From assembly GCA_019359675.1 (NCBI GenBank), contig JAHHGX010000031.1, forward strand, positions 186,001 through 250,000: DNA of 64,000 nt. The letters are read 5' to 3'. The stretch's first letter is position 1, and each line of letters opens with the position of its first letter. Shown here one piece after another: positions 25,300 to 34,324 of this stretch. The stretch is from Calothrix sp. FI2-JRJ7. GTDB lineage: Bacteria > Cyanobacteriota > Cyanobacteriia > Cyanobacteriales > Nostocaceae. The translations under genes were made by a program, and so were the position numbers. The notes under the pieces were generated by a model that had not been told where the DNA came from, ran no database searches, and saw nothing but the letters and a program-made list of their open reading frames with translations.

Positions 25300-25319
25300 G
25301 CCTAAATCCTAGGCTTTTT
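25300..25319 (+). terminator. Intrinsic terminator without upstream gene
   Basis: GCCTA-AATCC-TAGGC stem followed directly by TTTTT. No protein gene lies upstream on this strand, so it may end a small RNA. Confidence 0.5.
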
Positions 25320-25808
25320 CTTACTTATATATAGTTCGGCGCCTATTTTGGACGGCGTGTTTCGAGTCGTCACATACCGCGTTGTCCGACGCGCGTCCGT
25401 GCGTGTGCGCGTAAAATCCATATAGAAACAGCACTCCACCAAAGCGTGTAGTTTTCCCCCGAAACAGGGAAAAGCTTGTATGACGCGCACTTAACCTACC
25501 CGTTGAGTAATTGTTTCTAATATTATCTCTAGGCTAAAATCCCGAAATAATAAGCCTATGCTAGCGTCCATATTAGTTTACAACCGTCACGTTGAAAATT
25601 GACCATAATTCATACAGCAACCATTCGACCACGCATTACTATCCTAAAAAAATAAAAATATAAGACAGTAACCGTTAGTTGCATGTAGTTTTAGTCATTT
25701 TACGAAAAACTTTGTATACTACATTAAAAATATGGTTGTCACACCTTTAAATCAAGCCGTACCAATACATTCAGCAATTGTAGTATATGTAATTGCGACC
25801 CCTAATAT

Positions 25809-25840
25809 AAAGCACCCGTGCAGTGCGACACGAGTGCTTT
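25809..25840. terminator. Hairpin AAAGCAC..GTGCTTT
   Basis: Seven-bp outer stem AAAGCAC / GTGCTTT with inner CGTG / CACG, separated by bulges. No T-run follows. It is a structured element in the gene-free region. Confidence 0.45.
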
Positions 25841-26300
25841 AGTACTTGGGTTATATTAATTTGCTTTATTAGTTTATTTTTACTGATTGATATTTGATTC
25901 GGTTTTCTGGAATAAAATGTAGCAAAAGCCGAATAATTAGCGGATGGCTAAGAGTATTTAAAGGACAGCTTTTGAATTATAAGTAAGGTGCGTGATAACT
26001 AGGTTATATTTGTAACCAGTAAATATATTTGGGCGCCGAAACAAGGCAAGAAAGATAATTTTAAATTGTTCGCTATTTACATCTGGTATAAGAGTAAACA
26101 TTTTATACATAAAATTCAGTAAAATCAGCAGCAGATAGTAATATAGCGTTACTCCTACTTAATGATAATCTTAGTCATTTTTTCAATGCTATATATAGGT
26201 ATTGTAAAGCTTTATAAATATTATCAGTATTCATGCCAATAGACGCCTACACAATCGTGACTCCATAATAGTGTTGTGTTCATTAATAATATACAAATAA

Positions 26301-27149
26301 ATGCTTACAACCACACTAACTGATTTCAATTCACGCATTAAAATCAATAAACTAGAAAAACTAGGTCGATTTGGTTGGTATAGAAAACTTGTTAGTCACT
26401 ACAAAAAACAAACACAAAAAAATGTCATGCACAACCTACAAGCAAATGACATTGATGTATTTGATTGCCCAGTAGATATTGATTCGGCAATATATACTGT
26501 TAATAACCAAGCAGTGTGGTGCGGGTTAAATTTACAATCGCACTTGTTTGATTCAATTTTATTGTATGCAAAATCAACTCCATGCGTCGATCCAAAATCG
26601 GATGGAATATTATTTTACTCCCATCAGTACAAAACAGCGAGCAAAAAACAAATATATCGTGGACTTGTTACCAATACTCATAAGTGTAATTCAATATCTG
26701 CAATTGCGTACAATAGAATTTCGCTTCAACTAGCAACCAAATTTCTTGGTCATACACCGACTAAAATCACATTGCATTTAACATGGAGCTTTCCCACATC
26801 ACCCAATGATACTAATGTAAACCGCAATTATGCGCCCACAAACTGGCATTATGATGTTGTTGGTTGCGAATCACTAACACTCAACTTTTATATTACTGAC
26901 ATTCGAGATATCAATTCCGGTCCACACCAATATATCGAAAAAAGTCACGGGAAGTACACCCCGCAAGCACTGTTATTCTCAAATAATATTATCAATGCCG
27001 ACAAAATTGAAAAATACTTTGGTTCAAGCAATAAAATAACACTTCTTGGTAATGCCGGATTTGGCTTTATTGAAAATCCTACCTGTATTCATCGAGTTAA
27101 ACCGCCAACCACAACTAGCAGATTAATTTTACAAATAAGATACAGCTAA
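26301..27149 (+). CDS. Phytanoyl-CoA dioxygenase (PhyH)-like 2-oxoglutarate/Fe(II) enzyme
   Basis: 282 residues. The double-stranded beta-helix metal motif is visible: NWHYDVVG gives H-x-D, and CIHRVKPP near residue 264 gives the distal His. SRLILQIRYS supplies the Arg that would bind 2-oxoglutarate, and the GPHQYIEKSH loop is typical of PhyH proteins. The substrate is unknown; relatives act on lipids, halogenated compounds and natural-product intermediates. No biosynthetic neighbours exist, so this looks like cargo of the element, next to IS sequences. No clear ribosome-binding site is visible. Confidence 0.7.
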   Translation: MLTTTLTDFNSRIKINKLEKLGRFGWYRKLVSHYKKQTQKNVMHNLQANDIDVFDCPVDIDSAIYTVNNQAVWCGLNLQSHLFDSILLYAKSTPCVDPKSDGILFYSHQYKTASKKQIYRGLVTNTHKCNSISAIAYNRISLQLATKFLGHTPTKITLHLTWSFPTSPNDTNVNRNYAPTNWHYDVVGCESLTLNFYITDIRDINSGPHQYIEKSHGKYTPQALLFSNNIINADKIEKYFGSSNKITLLGNAGFGFIENPTCIHRVKPPTTTSRLILQIRYS

Positions 27150-27160
27150 CCCTCTTAGAG

Positions 27161-27446
27161 GATGTTTGAAAAGTCGGCAGTTGAGTAAAAAAAAGCTCTC
27201 AGGGCGTAAGCTGTTAATAAGTAAACACAACAGCACCACTGAGAGAGATGAGTAAATTATACTCTACCAATCTTACCCAAGAGCAATGGGAACTTATTGA
27301 ACCTTTAATCCCAGCACCACTACCTGGCGGTCGCCCAAGAGAAGCGAACATGTGGGAGGTACTTAATGCCATATTTTATGTTAATAGCGAAGGTTGTCGA
27401 TGGCGCGCATTACCAGGTGACTTTCCCAACTGGCAAACAGTTTATA
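27161..27446 (+). mobile_element. IS5-type (DUF4096) insertion sequence, left remnant
   Basis: The left end resembles IS5-group ends (GAGGATGTTTGAAAAGTC) and is followed by the start of a transposase. It is cut at the TA where the IS630-type element begins, and no matching right part follows that element, so the rest has been deleted. Confidence 0.65.
27248..27446 (+). pseudogene. IS5-type transposase, N-terminal fragment
   Basis: Reads LTQEQWELIEPLIPAP and GCRWRALPGDFPNWQTVY, the DUF4096 N-terminal domain of IS5/IS1031-like transposases, then is interrupted after about 66 codons. The DDE domain is absent. Confidence 0.8.
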
Positions 27447-27451
27447 CCATT

Positions 27452-28030
27452 TCACGAAAAGCCTGATACAAATAAAGCTTCTAAAATAAAATCCCATCCA
27501 GCAATAGATTGTATTTGATAAGTGGTAAATTTATCTAGCTGTTTCCAGACAACTTCTTTTAATTCGTCTAATGTTTGAAAGCATTCCCATTTTAATGCTT
27601 TTTTAATTTCCTTCCAAAATCTCTCTATTGGATTAACCTCTGGTGTATATGGAGGTTGAAATAAAAGAATAATATTCTCTGGTACTTGCAGATATTTACT
27701 AAAATGAAATGCTCCGTTATCAACTTGTATTACATGTATATCTTCTGCGTATAATCGAGATAAATTGTCTAAAAATATTCCGAAACAAAGTGCATCTAAA
27801 TGTGAAAATTCAAGTGTAAAGTTCTCACCTGTTAATGGTTCCACCACTCCATATATATAGAAGTTATCTCTCTTCCATTGTGTAAAACCATGTGGTTTTA
27901 TACCTTTTCGTGTAATTAATCTTCCTGTGACAGTCTGGAGTCCAAATCTACTTTCCGAACCACACCAGTAACGTATTTTACGATGTTGTTCTCCAGGTGA
28001 TATTAAATACTTCTTTATCACTCCTAGCAT
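27452..28030 (-). CDS. IS630-type transposase, catalytic part (ORF B)
   Basis: 192 codons in the -1 frame relative to ORF A. It contains IQVDNGAFH (second catalytic Asp) and PEVNPIERFWKEIKK (catalytic Glu). The first catalytic position, usually D-E-S-R, reads GSESRFGL, so the first Asp appears to be Ser. If so, the IS is catalytically dead. It joins ORF A through the slippery A-AAA-AAC at about 28036-28042. Confidence 0.8.
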   Translation of the reverse strand: MLGVIKKYLISPGEQHRKIRYWCGSESRFGLQTVTGRLITRKGIKPHGFTQWKRDNFYIYGVVEPLTGENFTLEFSHLDALCFGIFLDNLSRLYAEDIHVIQVDNGAFHFSKYLQVPENIILLFQPPYTPEVNPIERFWKEIKKALKWECFQTLDELKEVVWKQLDKFTTYQIQSIAGWDFILEALFVSGFS

Positions 28031-28545
28031 TAAAGGAAGTTTTTTTTAAAGTCATCTTCTACACTTTTATCTTGTTTAAGACTCCGTGGGCGAGGCGCCT
28101 TTAATTTGGCTTTCATTTTATAACGTACTACTTCATGTACGACTTTATACGAGGCTTCGATACCAAACTCTGCTAAAAGCCAAGTACAAACTTCCTCATA
28201 ACTTTTAAATCCTTCTGGGTCGGACAATTCTTTTTCGATTTGTGAGCGCACATCAAGTGGTATCTTTTTTGGTCGCCCCGGACTCTTCTTCTCTAAAAGC
28301 ATGTTACTTAAACCTGCCTCTCTATATGCTTTTAACCATCTTTGTATGGTTATACGTCCTCGACCTAATACGGCAGCTAGGTGTTGTACTGTTTCTACTT
28401 GGCGTGTTTTAAGTAAGTATAAAGCTTGAACTCGTTCTTTACCCGACGCCGTTTTTTGCTTCCTCAGCAGTTCTTGGAGAACTTCAAGTGTTTCACTTAT
28501 CTCTAATTTAATAACTCGACTCATTATTTTTAAGTAGTAATGCAC
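28030..28545 (-). CDS. IS630-type transposase, DNA-binding part (ORF A)
   Basis: 171 codons (or 164 from the second Met). Helix-turn-helix region VETVQHLAAVLGRGRITIQRWLKAYREAG and a linker GRPKKIPLDVRSQIEKEL precede the frameshift site. The stop lies just after TTTAAAAAAAAC; a -1 shift at A-AAA-AAC continues into ORF B as DDFKKKLPLM. Programmed frameshifting is known in IS630-family transposases. Confidence 0.8.
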   Translation of the reverse strand: MHYYLKIMSRVIKLEISETLEVLQELLRKQKTASGKERVQALYLLKTRQVETVQHLAAVLGRGRITIQRWLKAYREAGLSNMLLEKKSPGRPKKIPLDVRSQIEKELSDPEGFKSYEEVCTWLLAEFGIEASYKVVHEVVRYKMKAKLKAPRPRSLKQDKSVEDDFKKNFL

Positions 28546-28593
28546 CTTCTCTTAAATGTATCATGATTTTAGTGAAATGGTATTACTATCTTA

Positions 28594-28713
28594 TTATTTA
28601 ATTTTATCCTTATCGTTTAACTTTTTATCTTCCTGTAACTTTACGACTTCTGCCGCGAACGCTTCCATTAACTTTTTATATCTTTTAGATTTCGGTGATA
28701 AATATTCGCCCAT
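28594..28713 (-). CDS. Small lysine-rich protein (39 aa)
   Basis: ATG 28713, GAGG ribosome-binding site overlapping the end of the upstream gene, TAA at 28594. MGEYLSPKSKRYKKLMEAFAA and a charged tail. It is coupled to the coiled-coil gene at 28715-29119. The IS630-type element inserted 12 bp after its stop. Confidence 0.45.
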   Translation of the reverse strand: MGEYLSPKSKRYKKLMEAFAAEVVKLQEDKKLNDKDKIK

Positions 28714-28714
28714 A

Positions 28715-29119
28715 TTAATCCTCGTATGGTTTATAAACTGTCTTAAGATATTCGTCGGTTAACTCTATTTCGTCTGTTGGTGCCAGTGCTATAACTTCTT
28801 CTTCCGCTTCTATTACTTTAGCCCTATCTTCACGATGCCGTAATAGATTTAATAACGGTCTATAACTAGCCATGTAGCTTATTGCGAGTGCTGAATGGTT
28901 ACGATTGTAGGCGCCTAATAGCTTCTGATAGCTGTCTAACAATTGCGCCTTAGTTTTAACGTTCTTAGCTACCGCTATCTGTTTTTTCAAATTGTCCAAC
29001 TCGGACGCGCAAAACTCTAGCTCCTCATCCAGACGCTTTATATAGCCGTAAGTTTTCTCTAATATTTGGGTTGATAGCTCCTCAAATTCTAACGCGGTCG
29101 GTGTTATTTCTTGGCTCAT
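28715..29119 (-). CDS. Coiled-coil protein of the element
   Basis: 134 residues, mostly helical with heptads (ILEKTYGYIKRLDEELEFC, LDNLKKQIAVAKNVKTK) and an acidic C-terminus (EAEEEVIALAPTDEIELTD). No family recognised. Such small charged coiled-coil proteins occur as scaffold or terminase-like accessory proteins, but nothing here proves that. Confidence 0.55.
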   Translation of the reverse strand: MSQEITPTALEFEELSTQILEKTYGYIKRLDEELEFCASELDNLKKQIAVAKNVKTKAQLLDSYQKLLGAYNRNHSALAISYMASYRPLLNLLRHREDRAKVIEAEEEVIALAPTDEIELTDEYLKTVYKPYED

Positions 29120-29549
29120 AATAAAATTCCTATTTAATTACATTATCGCCGATATCCTTCTTAGGTACTACGGCTACGATGCGATTTAAGACGCTTTCAC
29201 CATTGTTTAAGGTGTTTGTATGGTTGACGTGGGAAAGGGCGTAGAAGGGCGAAATCGAGCGGTTACAGGTCTGCGACAAATAGCGTTGACCTATGTCCTT
29301 CTAGGGGACTCACCAAATTACGATACGTGCCGTACTTCCGTTTATAAGGACGGTAGGATACCCACAACAATCTTAGTCATTTGATCAGTAATTCTAACCT
29401 CCATGACTCGGTGGATGTTGCTATTTATCATAATTTACTCATAATTGACACTATACTGATTACTAATTGGTTACATAATGACTACATAATGATTCATAAT
29501 TGAATCATAGTTGACTATATACTTACTCACTACCGTACTAGTAATCATC
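29120..29549. other. Gene-free divergent region with short repeats
   Basis: 430 bp between divergent genes. Near 29436-29520 there are overlapping repeats of CATAATGA and ATAATTGA (for example ACATAATGACTACATAATGATTC). These could be operators for the flanking genes. Confidence 0.4.
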
Positions 29550-29804
29550 ATGGCTGATATAGCTACCGAGATAAAAACACAAGCAGAACTGGCAATAGCC
29601 ATACAAGGCGAAATATTAAAAGGAATGCAGTCCGGCGCCGATAACGACTTAATAGCACTCCAAAAGTTAAAAGCAATTAACTTAACGTTCGATAACTTTC
29701 TTAAAATTAAATCCACTTTAGATAACTATTTAGGCGAGATTGGCGCCGATGAATACTTAAACGAAACAACTAAAGATAAATCGGAAAATATACAAATTTA
29801 TTAA
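29550..29804 (+). CDS. Small helical protein (84 aa)
   Basis: Start chosen at ATG 29550 (MADIATEIKTQAELAIAIQG); the longer frame from 29511 begins in the repeat DNA and would add an unlikely hydrophobic head. Helical and acidic. Function unknown. Two GGCGCC sites are within it, rare for this element. Confidence 0.5.
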   Translation: MADIATEIKTQAELAIAIQGEILKGMQSGADNDLIALQKLKAINLTFDNFLKIKSTLDNYLGEIGADEYLNETTKDKSENIQIY

Positions 29805-29892
29805 TGCAATCTGTGATAAATGTAATTACAATAGGAGTAGATTACATAGTTAATCATTAAAAGATTAAAACCGTATTTAAGAGGATGTCAGC

Positions 29893-30378
29893 ATGGAATC
29901 AATACGTAGCGTAAAAGGTGTTAAAGCCGGAAGTAAATTACATAGTGTTAACCCGATAGAAGGCAATTTACCCGATATAGCTTCGCCAAGCGAACATCCT
30001 CTTTGGGATATGGCTAACGCCTTATCGATTGCGGCAGACCCCACGAAGCCCGTTAACAGCGAAAGAGTAAATCAAATAGTTACCTATATTGAAAAGGGTA
30101 TTAAAGCGACCGAATCACCAAAACACGAAAGCGATTTACAGAAGGCGAGAGCGGTAGTGTTAAGAACGCTTGCCGATAGGATGCTACTTTTAGCTGGTGC
30201 GTGTCAAAGTGACCCCTCGCAGGTGAAAGCATACGTAGACTGCTTTGAGAAGCTTATTACCGCGTCTGACAACCAGCTAAGAGCATCCGAAATGACCATT
30301 CGCACCAAGACTAAGCCAAAAGGACAATACGACCACTGGAGTACAGAGGATTTAATAGCCGCAGGGTTATCGCGATAA
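29893..30378 (+). CDS. Hypothetical protein (161 aa)
   Basis: 161 residues with a helical middle (ARAVVLRTLADRMLLLAGAC, VKAYVDCFEKLITASDNQL) and a basic C-terminal RTKTKPKGQYDHW. Preceded by AAGAGGATGTCAGC; ATG 29893 is the first plausible start. Same strand as the gene at 29550. Not recognised. Confidence 0.55.
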   Translation: MESIRSVKGVKAGSKLHSVNPIEGNLPDIASPSEHPLWDMANALSIAADPTKPVNSERVNQIVTYIEKGIKATESPKHESDLQKARAVVLRTLADRMLLLAGACQSDPSQVKAYVDCFEKLITASDNQLRASEMTIRTKTKPKGQYDHWSTEDLIAAGLSR

Positions 30379-30922
30379 CTTCAATTACATATAGTCACCG
30401 TGAACGTCTTGTTAATCGCAGGGCGTTTTGTTTTATTAAACGATATGTTTACCCACATTACCCTTTTACCCAAAGTAAGGTGTAATTGGCGAAACCGTTG
30501 ATTTATATAGCGTCTAGCTTCAATTACACATCGGATATTTTTCAATTACACATGATGTAATCACCGTAACGCTTAATATACAAAGGTTTCAGACGTTCAA
30601 TGTCATAATTACATCAATTACATATAAAGAAGAAAATAAAAACAATTATACGTAGATAAAAATATACTAAGTAGAGAGAGAAGAAAAATAAAAGTATGTA
30701 ATTAATGTAATTGAGTAAGTAATTTAAATATATATATATATATATTCTATATATATCAATCATTTCAGCGTTTAGACTCTATTCAATCCGATGTAATCGG
30801 AGATGTAATCGAGACGTAATTGAAACGCTCAATTACATCCATTTCACAAAAATCATAAAAAAACACCCCAAGCAATCAGCAAGGGGTAATGTGGGTAAGT
30901 TACTTCGAGATGTAATTGTTTT
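30379..30922. repeat. Iteron-rich, AT-rich region (replication origin candidate)
   Basis: At least a dozen copies of TGTAATTG/TGTAATCG or their complement CAATTACA(T/C) in 540 bp, for example GATGTAATCGGAGATGTAAT near 30790, CAATTACATATA near 30373 and 30612, and CGCTCAATTACATCC near 30828. A (TA)n tract lies at about 30729-30760. It is directly downstream of the primase-helicase gene. Iterons plus an easily melted tract are the usual parts of a plasmid origin. A CCCC/GGGG hairpin near 30865-30887 may end the rep transcript. Confidence 0.55.
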
Positions 30923-33900
30923 TTATTTGGGTATAAATTCGTTAGCGTAAAAAGTCTTCTTGCGACCATCTACGACAAGCTTACCTTTACCTAGCGCTTC
31001 TAGCTGCTCGAACATTTTAATAATCTTTTGGCTACCACCAGGTTTACGTAATTCGGCTTGAATACCAGCGTTCTGAATATTTGTAGTTGTTATACCATTC
31101 TCTTTTGCGGATTCAGCCATTTCGAGAATCTTATGCATTACAGGGATAATCACAGCCGAACCGCTAGCCACTGCAACAGAAAATTCATCACCAGACATGT
31201 TTTGCGCGTTAAACAGTTGAAACATTTTTTTGGCATGTTCCACGTATATAAGCGAGAGTTTTACAGCCTTTTTTATGGTATCCAGCGATATTAGATAATG
31301 TGGAATAGCCGAATCTCGAATTACATCTTCGTCGGAGTATCCATCGTCGTCTAATGCCAGCCATTTATCTATTTCTTCGTCTATAGCGCTAGGTGCTATA
31401 TCATCAGGCGTTATTAAACGGTTATTTGTATTATTTATTAAATGCAGTATTAACGCTATTCGTAGTACTAGCCCTTTTACTTTACCCCAGTAAGTTTTAA
31501 CACCCGGTAGTGAGCTACCGTCTTTTGCTTTATCTAGTGTCCAATCAGAAAATGATTCAAAGTACGTTCTAGCTGCGGGTGTAAGTGTGTATAAACGAGG
31601 ATTGTTAGCTAGAATTCGGCGATATAATCGCGTTAGCTCACGTTTTAATGCTTTTGGACTACCTTTCCTTTCAAATGATTTTCTGGGGTCATCATTTGAA
31701 ATAACCCACATAAAACGGCTAAATAATCCTCTGGGGTCTTTTCCGCCTTCACCGTATTTATCAAGTATCTCTAGAAGGGTATCATTTTGCGTAGTACCCA
31801 CTATGTTTATTGCACTTTTACTTACGAACACGTTTCTATCATCAGTCTTTCTGTCATGTGTAACACCGCCACCTCCGTGAATGGTTAGTAAGTTTTCGAT
31901 GTCGCTACCTTTACCGTTTTTATAACCGTTTAATCCGGCAAAGAAGCCTGAAATTTCTTCATCTTCTAGGAGTAACCCTGATGATTTCGTCTCTTTATTG
32001 CTAAAAGTAACGTAGTCTAACTGTGTTGCTTGAATTTTTAGTAAAGCCTCCATAGTCGGATTAGTAACCCAAAAACGACGCTTAACAGGTAAATCTTCAG
32101 GTGTGATTAATCCTTTTTGGTACGCTTGCTTTAAAGATTTAACTCCTAATTGTTCTAATAACTTCTTAATTTCTCTTTCGTGCCTACGTCGCGATTTTAC
32201 TTCAAGCTTTTGGATTACTTGTGTTACTAGCGTTAACGCTGGTGATTTTAACCCTCCAGATATTTTAATTACAGCTAACCATAGAATAGCAGGTTGAATA
32301 TATCCTTCCCAGGCTTCTATATTGGTTCCGATGGGTATTAATGAAGCTACTACAGGAAGTAAAAAGCTTAATGCCGCCAAATTGTTATACCCTAAATCGC
32401 GATAGCATTCGCTTAAATGTTCTGCCAACTCGGTGTAAACGTAATTATTTAGATTTATATCTAATTCGCCTACCTTAGAGTATTTATCGAACGAAGTAGC
32501 TAATGCTTCGGTATCTATATGGGTGGATTCAAGCTCGATAGAGTTATAAAGTTCGCGAACGTTATTTATATGTACTCTATGCTTTTTAGATATCTCAGTC
32601 AGTTTAAAATCTAAGTCGCTACCGCTAACGTTAGAGTTAAATAAATCAATTAAATCTTGGCGTATATCTCCGGGTTCCTTATCTTTAGTTCCCTTAGTAG
32701 CATCTGCTTTTGGTTCATCGTAGTAAACATCGTAACCAAGCATGGTACTAGTTACTATGTCCTTTACTCTTTGTGGGTTATCAGCATCGCTAATTGTTTC
32801 GGTAATTCGTTCGATTGTTTCCGATGCGGTTTCCGGTTCTGTTTTAGCGGTGTCTTCGTCTTCTTTCTTATGTGGATGCGTCCATCCGAACTGTTTAGCA
32901 TACCAAAATATAGTAGCTATCGTGGTTGGATTGGCACCGCTGCTGTTAAAGCCACGCCATTTCTTTTCAGGGAACCAATCTTCGAGCGGGTCAGTCGGCG
33001 ACCACTCATCAATTAACTCAATTGCGTCATCCTCTGATATAATCTCAACTTCCGTTGATGCATGATGTAAGCCCATTAGCACAGCTAAACATATAGGATA
33101 GTTACCACTACCCTTTACCCGTTGTGGAAGGTAGGTTAATGCATCCCGTAATAGATTCACGGTGTCTTCAGGTGAGATATCAGGATTAGCGGCTCTAAAA
33201 CGTTCTGCGCGTTCTTTACGCTCTGCTTTCTGTTGTTCAATTATTAGAGCTATTCTTTCTTCATTTTCCTTAACTAGCTCAAAAAAGTTATCCGGTAGTT
33301 TTTTGGTGTTATCTAATATGAACGGCTTTTTACCTTGGGCACCAAAGAAGAAACGATTAGCGTCTACACATTGCTTATCTGCCAATCCACCAAATACGTT
33401 ATCAACCAAGTACCGTAAGCATGACTCAATAAACTTATATCCCCCCATATCGGCTGTAATAGGTTGCGGTAAGCGGAATACGCCCCGAAACTTATGTTGT
33501 GTGGGTGAACTTGACGCGGACGGCATAGCTAGACCGCAATAATCCTTAACAAATTCTATTTCTTGGTATTCTTGGTAAGTTATTGTGCCGTCGAAGTCTA
33601 ACCCTAATATGTGCGCTACGTTCGCGTATTGTTTTCTACGTGGTTTGTCCTCATCCAATATCGAGAACATCCAAGGGTAGCCATTTTCGTGATGCCTAGC
33701 TAAATCAGCGAAACACATCTCTTCTGTCCTAAACGAACCCGGTTCGGATAACTTTGTCTCACCACTTTTATTGATATATAATCCGTTGGTCGCAACGCAG
33801 AATACCTCTGTGTTATCCGCGCTAGCCATTACATCTAATTTTACTTTTTCTGTTTTAGCGACCGCATTAATAACTAATGGCTCTGCGTCTTCGCCTTCTA

Positions 33901-34111
33901 TGAGAGCTACTGCATCGTATGCATTGTATGTATTTACTGTTTTTTCTTCCTTAGCTGCTGTATTCTCCGCAATCCCGTTAGAGTTTCCGGTAATTACATC
34001 TGGCTTGCTAATTTCTTCAGCTTGAGATACACTAATATCAATTGAAAATTTCTTAGTGGGTAGCGCGTTTGCTTTGTCAGGGCTGGACGCGCTATTTGCG
34101 TTTGTATTCAT
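30923..34111 (-). CDS. Primase-helicase-like replication protein (DUF3987-type)
   Basis: 1062 residues. The N-terminal half resembles an archaeo-eukaryotic-type primase of mobile elements: HILGLDFDGTITYQEY with paired acidic residues near 170, SPTQHKFRGVFRLPQPI, and DANRFFFGAQGKKPF. After a linker comes a DUF3987-type helicase-like domain (about 540-1000) starting NNLAALSFLLPVVASLIP. In that domain ISGGLKSPALTLV stands where a Walker A would be, so the motif looks degenerate. The end may be a winged helix (IIKMFEQLEALGKGKLVVDG). This is the most likely Rep of the element. Iteron-like DNA flanks it on both sides. Confidence 0.7.
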   Translation of the reverse strand: MNTNANSASSPDKANALPTKKFSIDISVSQAEEISKPDVITGNSNGIAENTAAKEEKTVNTYNAYDAVALIEGEDAEPLVINAVAKTEKVKLDVMASADNTEVFCVATNGLYINKSGETKLSEPGSFRTEEMCFADLARHHENGYPWMFSILDEDKPRRKQYANVAHILGLDFDGTITYQEYQEIEFVKDYCGLAMPSASSSPTQHKFRGVFRLPQPITADMGGYKFIESCLRYLVDNVFGGLADKQCVDANRFFFGAQGKKPFILDNTKKLPDNFFELVKENEERIALIIEQQKAERKERAERFRAANPDISPEDTVNLLRDALTYLPQRVKGSGNYPICLAVLMGLHHASTEVEIISEDDAIELIDEWSPTDPLEDWFPEKKWRGFNSSGANPTTIATIFWYAKQFGWTHPHKKEDEDTAKTEPETASETIERITETISDADNPQRVKDIVTSTMLGYDVYYDEPKADATKGTKDKEPGDIRQDLIDLFNSNVSGSDLDFKLTEISKKHRVHINNVRELYNSIELESTHIDTEALATSFDKYSKVGELDINLNNYVYTELAEHLSECYRDLGYNNLAALSFLLPVVASLIPIGTNIEAWEGYIQPAILWLAVIKISGGLKSPALTLVTQVIQKLEVKSRRRHEREIKKLLEQLGVKSLKQAYQKGLITPEDLPVKRRFWVTNPTMEALLKIQATQLDYVTFSNKETKSSGLLLEDEEISGFFAGLNGYKNGKGSDIENLLTIHGGGGVTHDRKTDDRNVFVSKSAINIVGTTQNDTLLEILDKYGEGGKDPRGLFSRFMWVISNDDPRKSFERKGSPKALKRELTRLYRRILANNPRLYTLTPAARTYFESFSDWTLDKAKDGSSLPGVKTYWGKVKGLVLRIALILHLINNTNNRLITPDDIAPSAIDEEIDKWLALDDDGYSDEDVIRDSAIPHYLISLDTIKKAVKLSLIYVEHAKKMFQLFNAQNMSGDEFSVAVASGSAVIIPVMHKILEMAESAKENGITTTNIQNAGIQAELRKPGGSQKIIKMFEQLEALGKGKLVVDGRKKTFYANEFIPK

Positions 34112-34324
34112 CTTTTTTTCCTATTAATAAAATTTTTAGTCATTTAACGACTAAGATTGATAAATTTAGAGTTGGTTTATTCGAGTCGTCTACTTTTCAG
34201 ATAAGCACACCGAAATAGATATTGGAAGGCTTACTAGTAATAGTTCACTTCTTTTGTAATTACATTCGGACAACTTTTTAGTAATAATTGAAAAGCTAAA
34301 TGTAATTACCGGAAACCAACCGTA
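34112..34324. other. Intergenic region with TGTAATTAC motifs
   Basis: 213 bp between the integrase and replication genes, both on the minus strand. TGTAATTAC occurs twice (near 34255 and 34307), matching the iteron motif downstream of the replication gene. The region upstream of the replication gene probably contains its promoter. Confidence 0.4.

Larger units (their letters stand above)
24892..26300. other. 1.4-kb stretch without convincing genes
   Basis: No frame longer than about 67 codons has a plausible start and composition. It contains an intrinsic-terminator-like hairpin (25300-25319), another hairpin (25809-25840), AGTAAGAAA copies, and AT-rich DNA. A 36-codon frame at about 25732 was seen but not supported. 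The region may encode small RNAs or hold recombination or replication sites. Confidence 0.4.
27447..28580 (-). mobile_element. IS630-type insertion sequence (1134 bp)
   Basis: Imperfect 25-bp terminal inverted repeats start CCATTTCAC at both ends (27447-27471 and 28556-28580; about four mismatches). A TA dinucleotide flanks each side (27445-27446, 28581-28582), the target duplication of IS630/Tc1-mariner elements. It encodes a two-frame transposase on the minus strand. Confidence 0.85.

Noticed and set aside
25302-25490. 62-codon minus-strand frame in the gene-free region
   Set aside because: Overlaps a terminator hairpin, has odd composition and no ribosome-binding site.
25732-25842. 36-codon plus-strand frame (MVVTPLNQ...)
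   Set aside because: Very short, ends within a hairpin, and no ribosome-binding site; cannot be supported.
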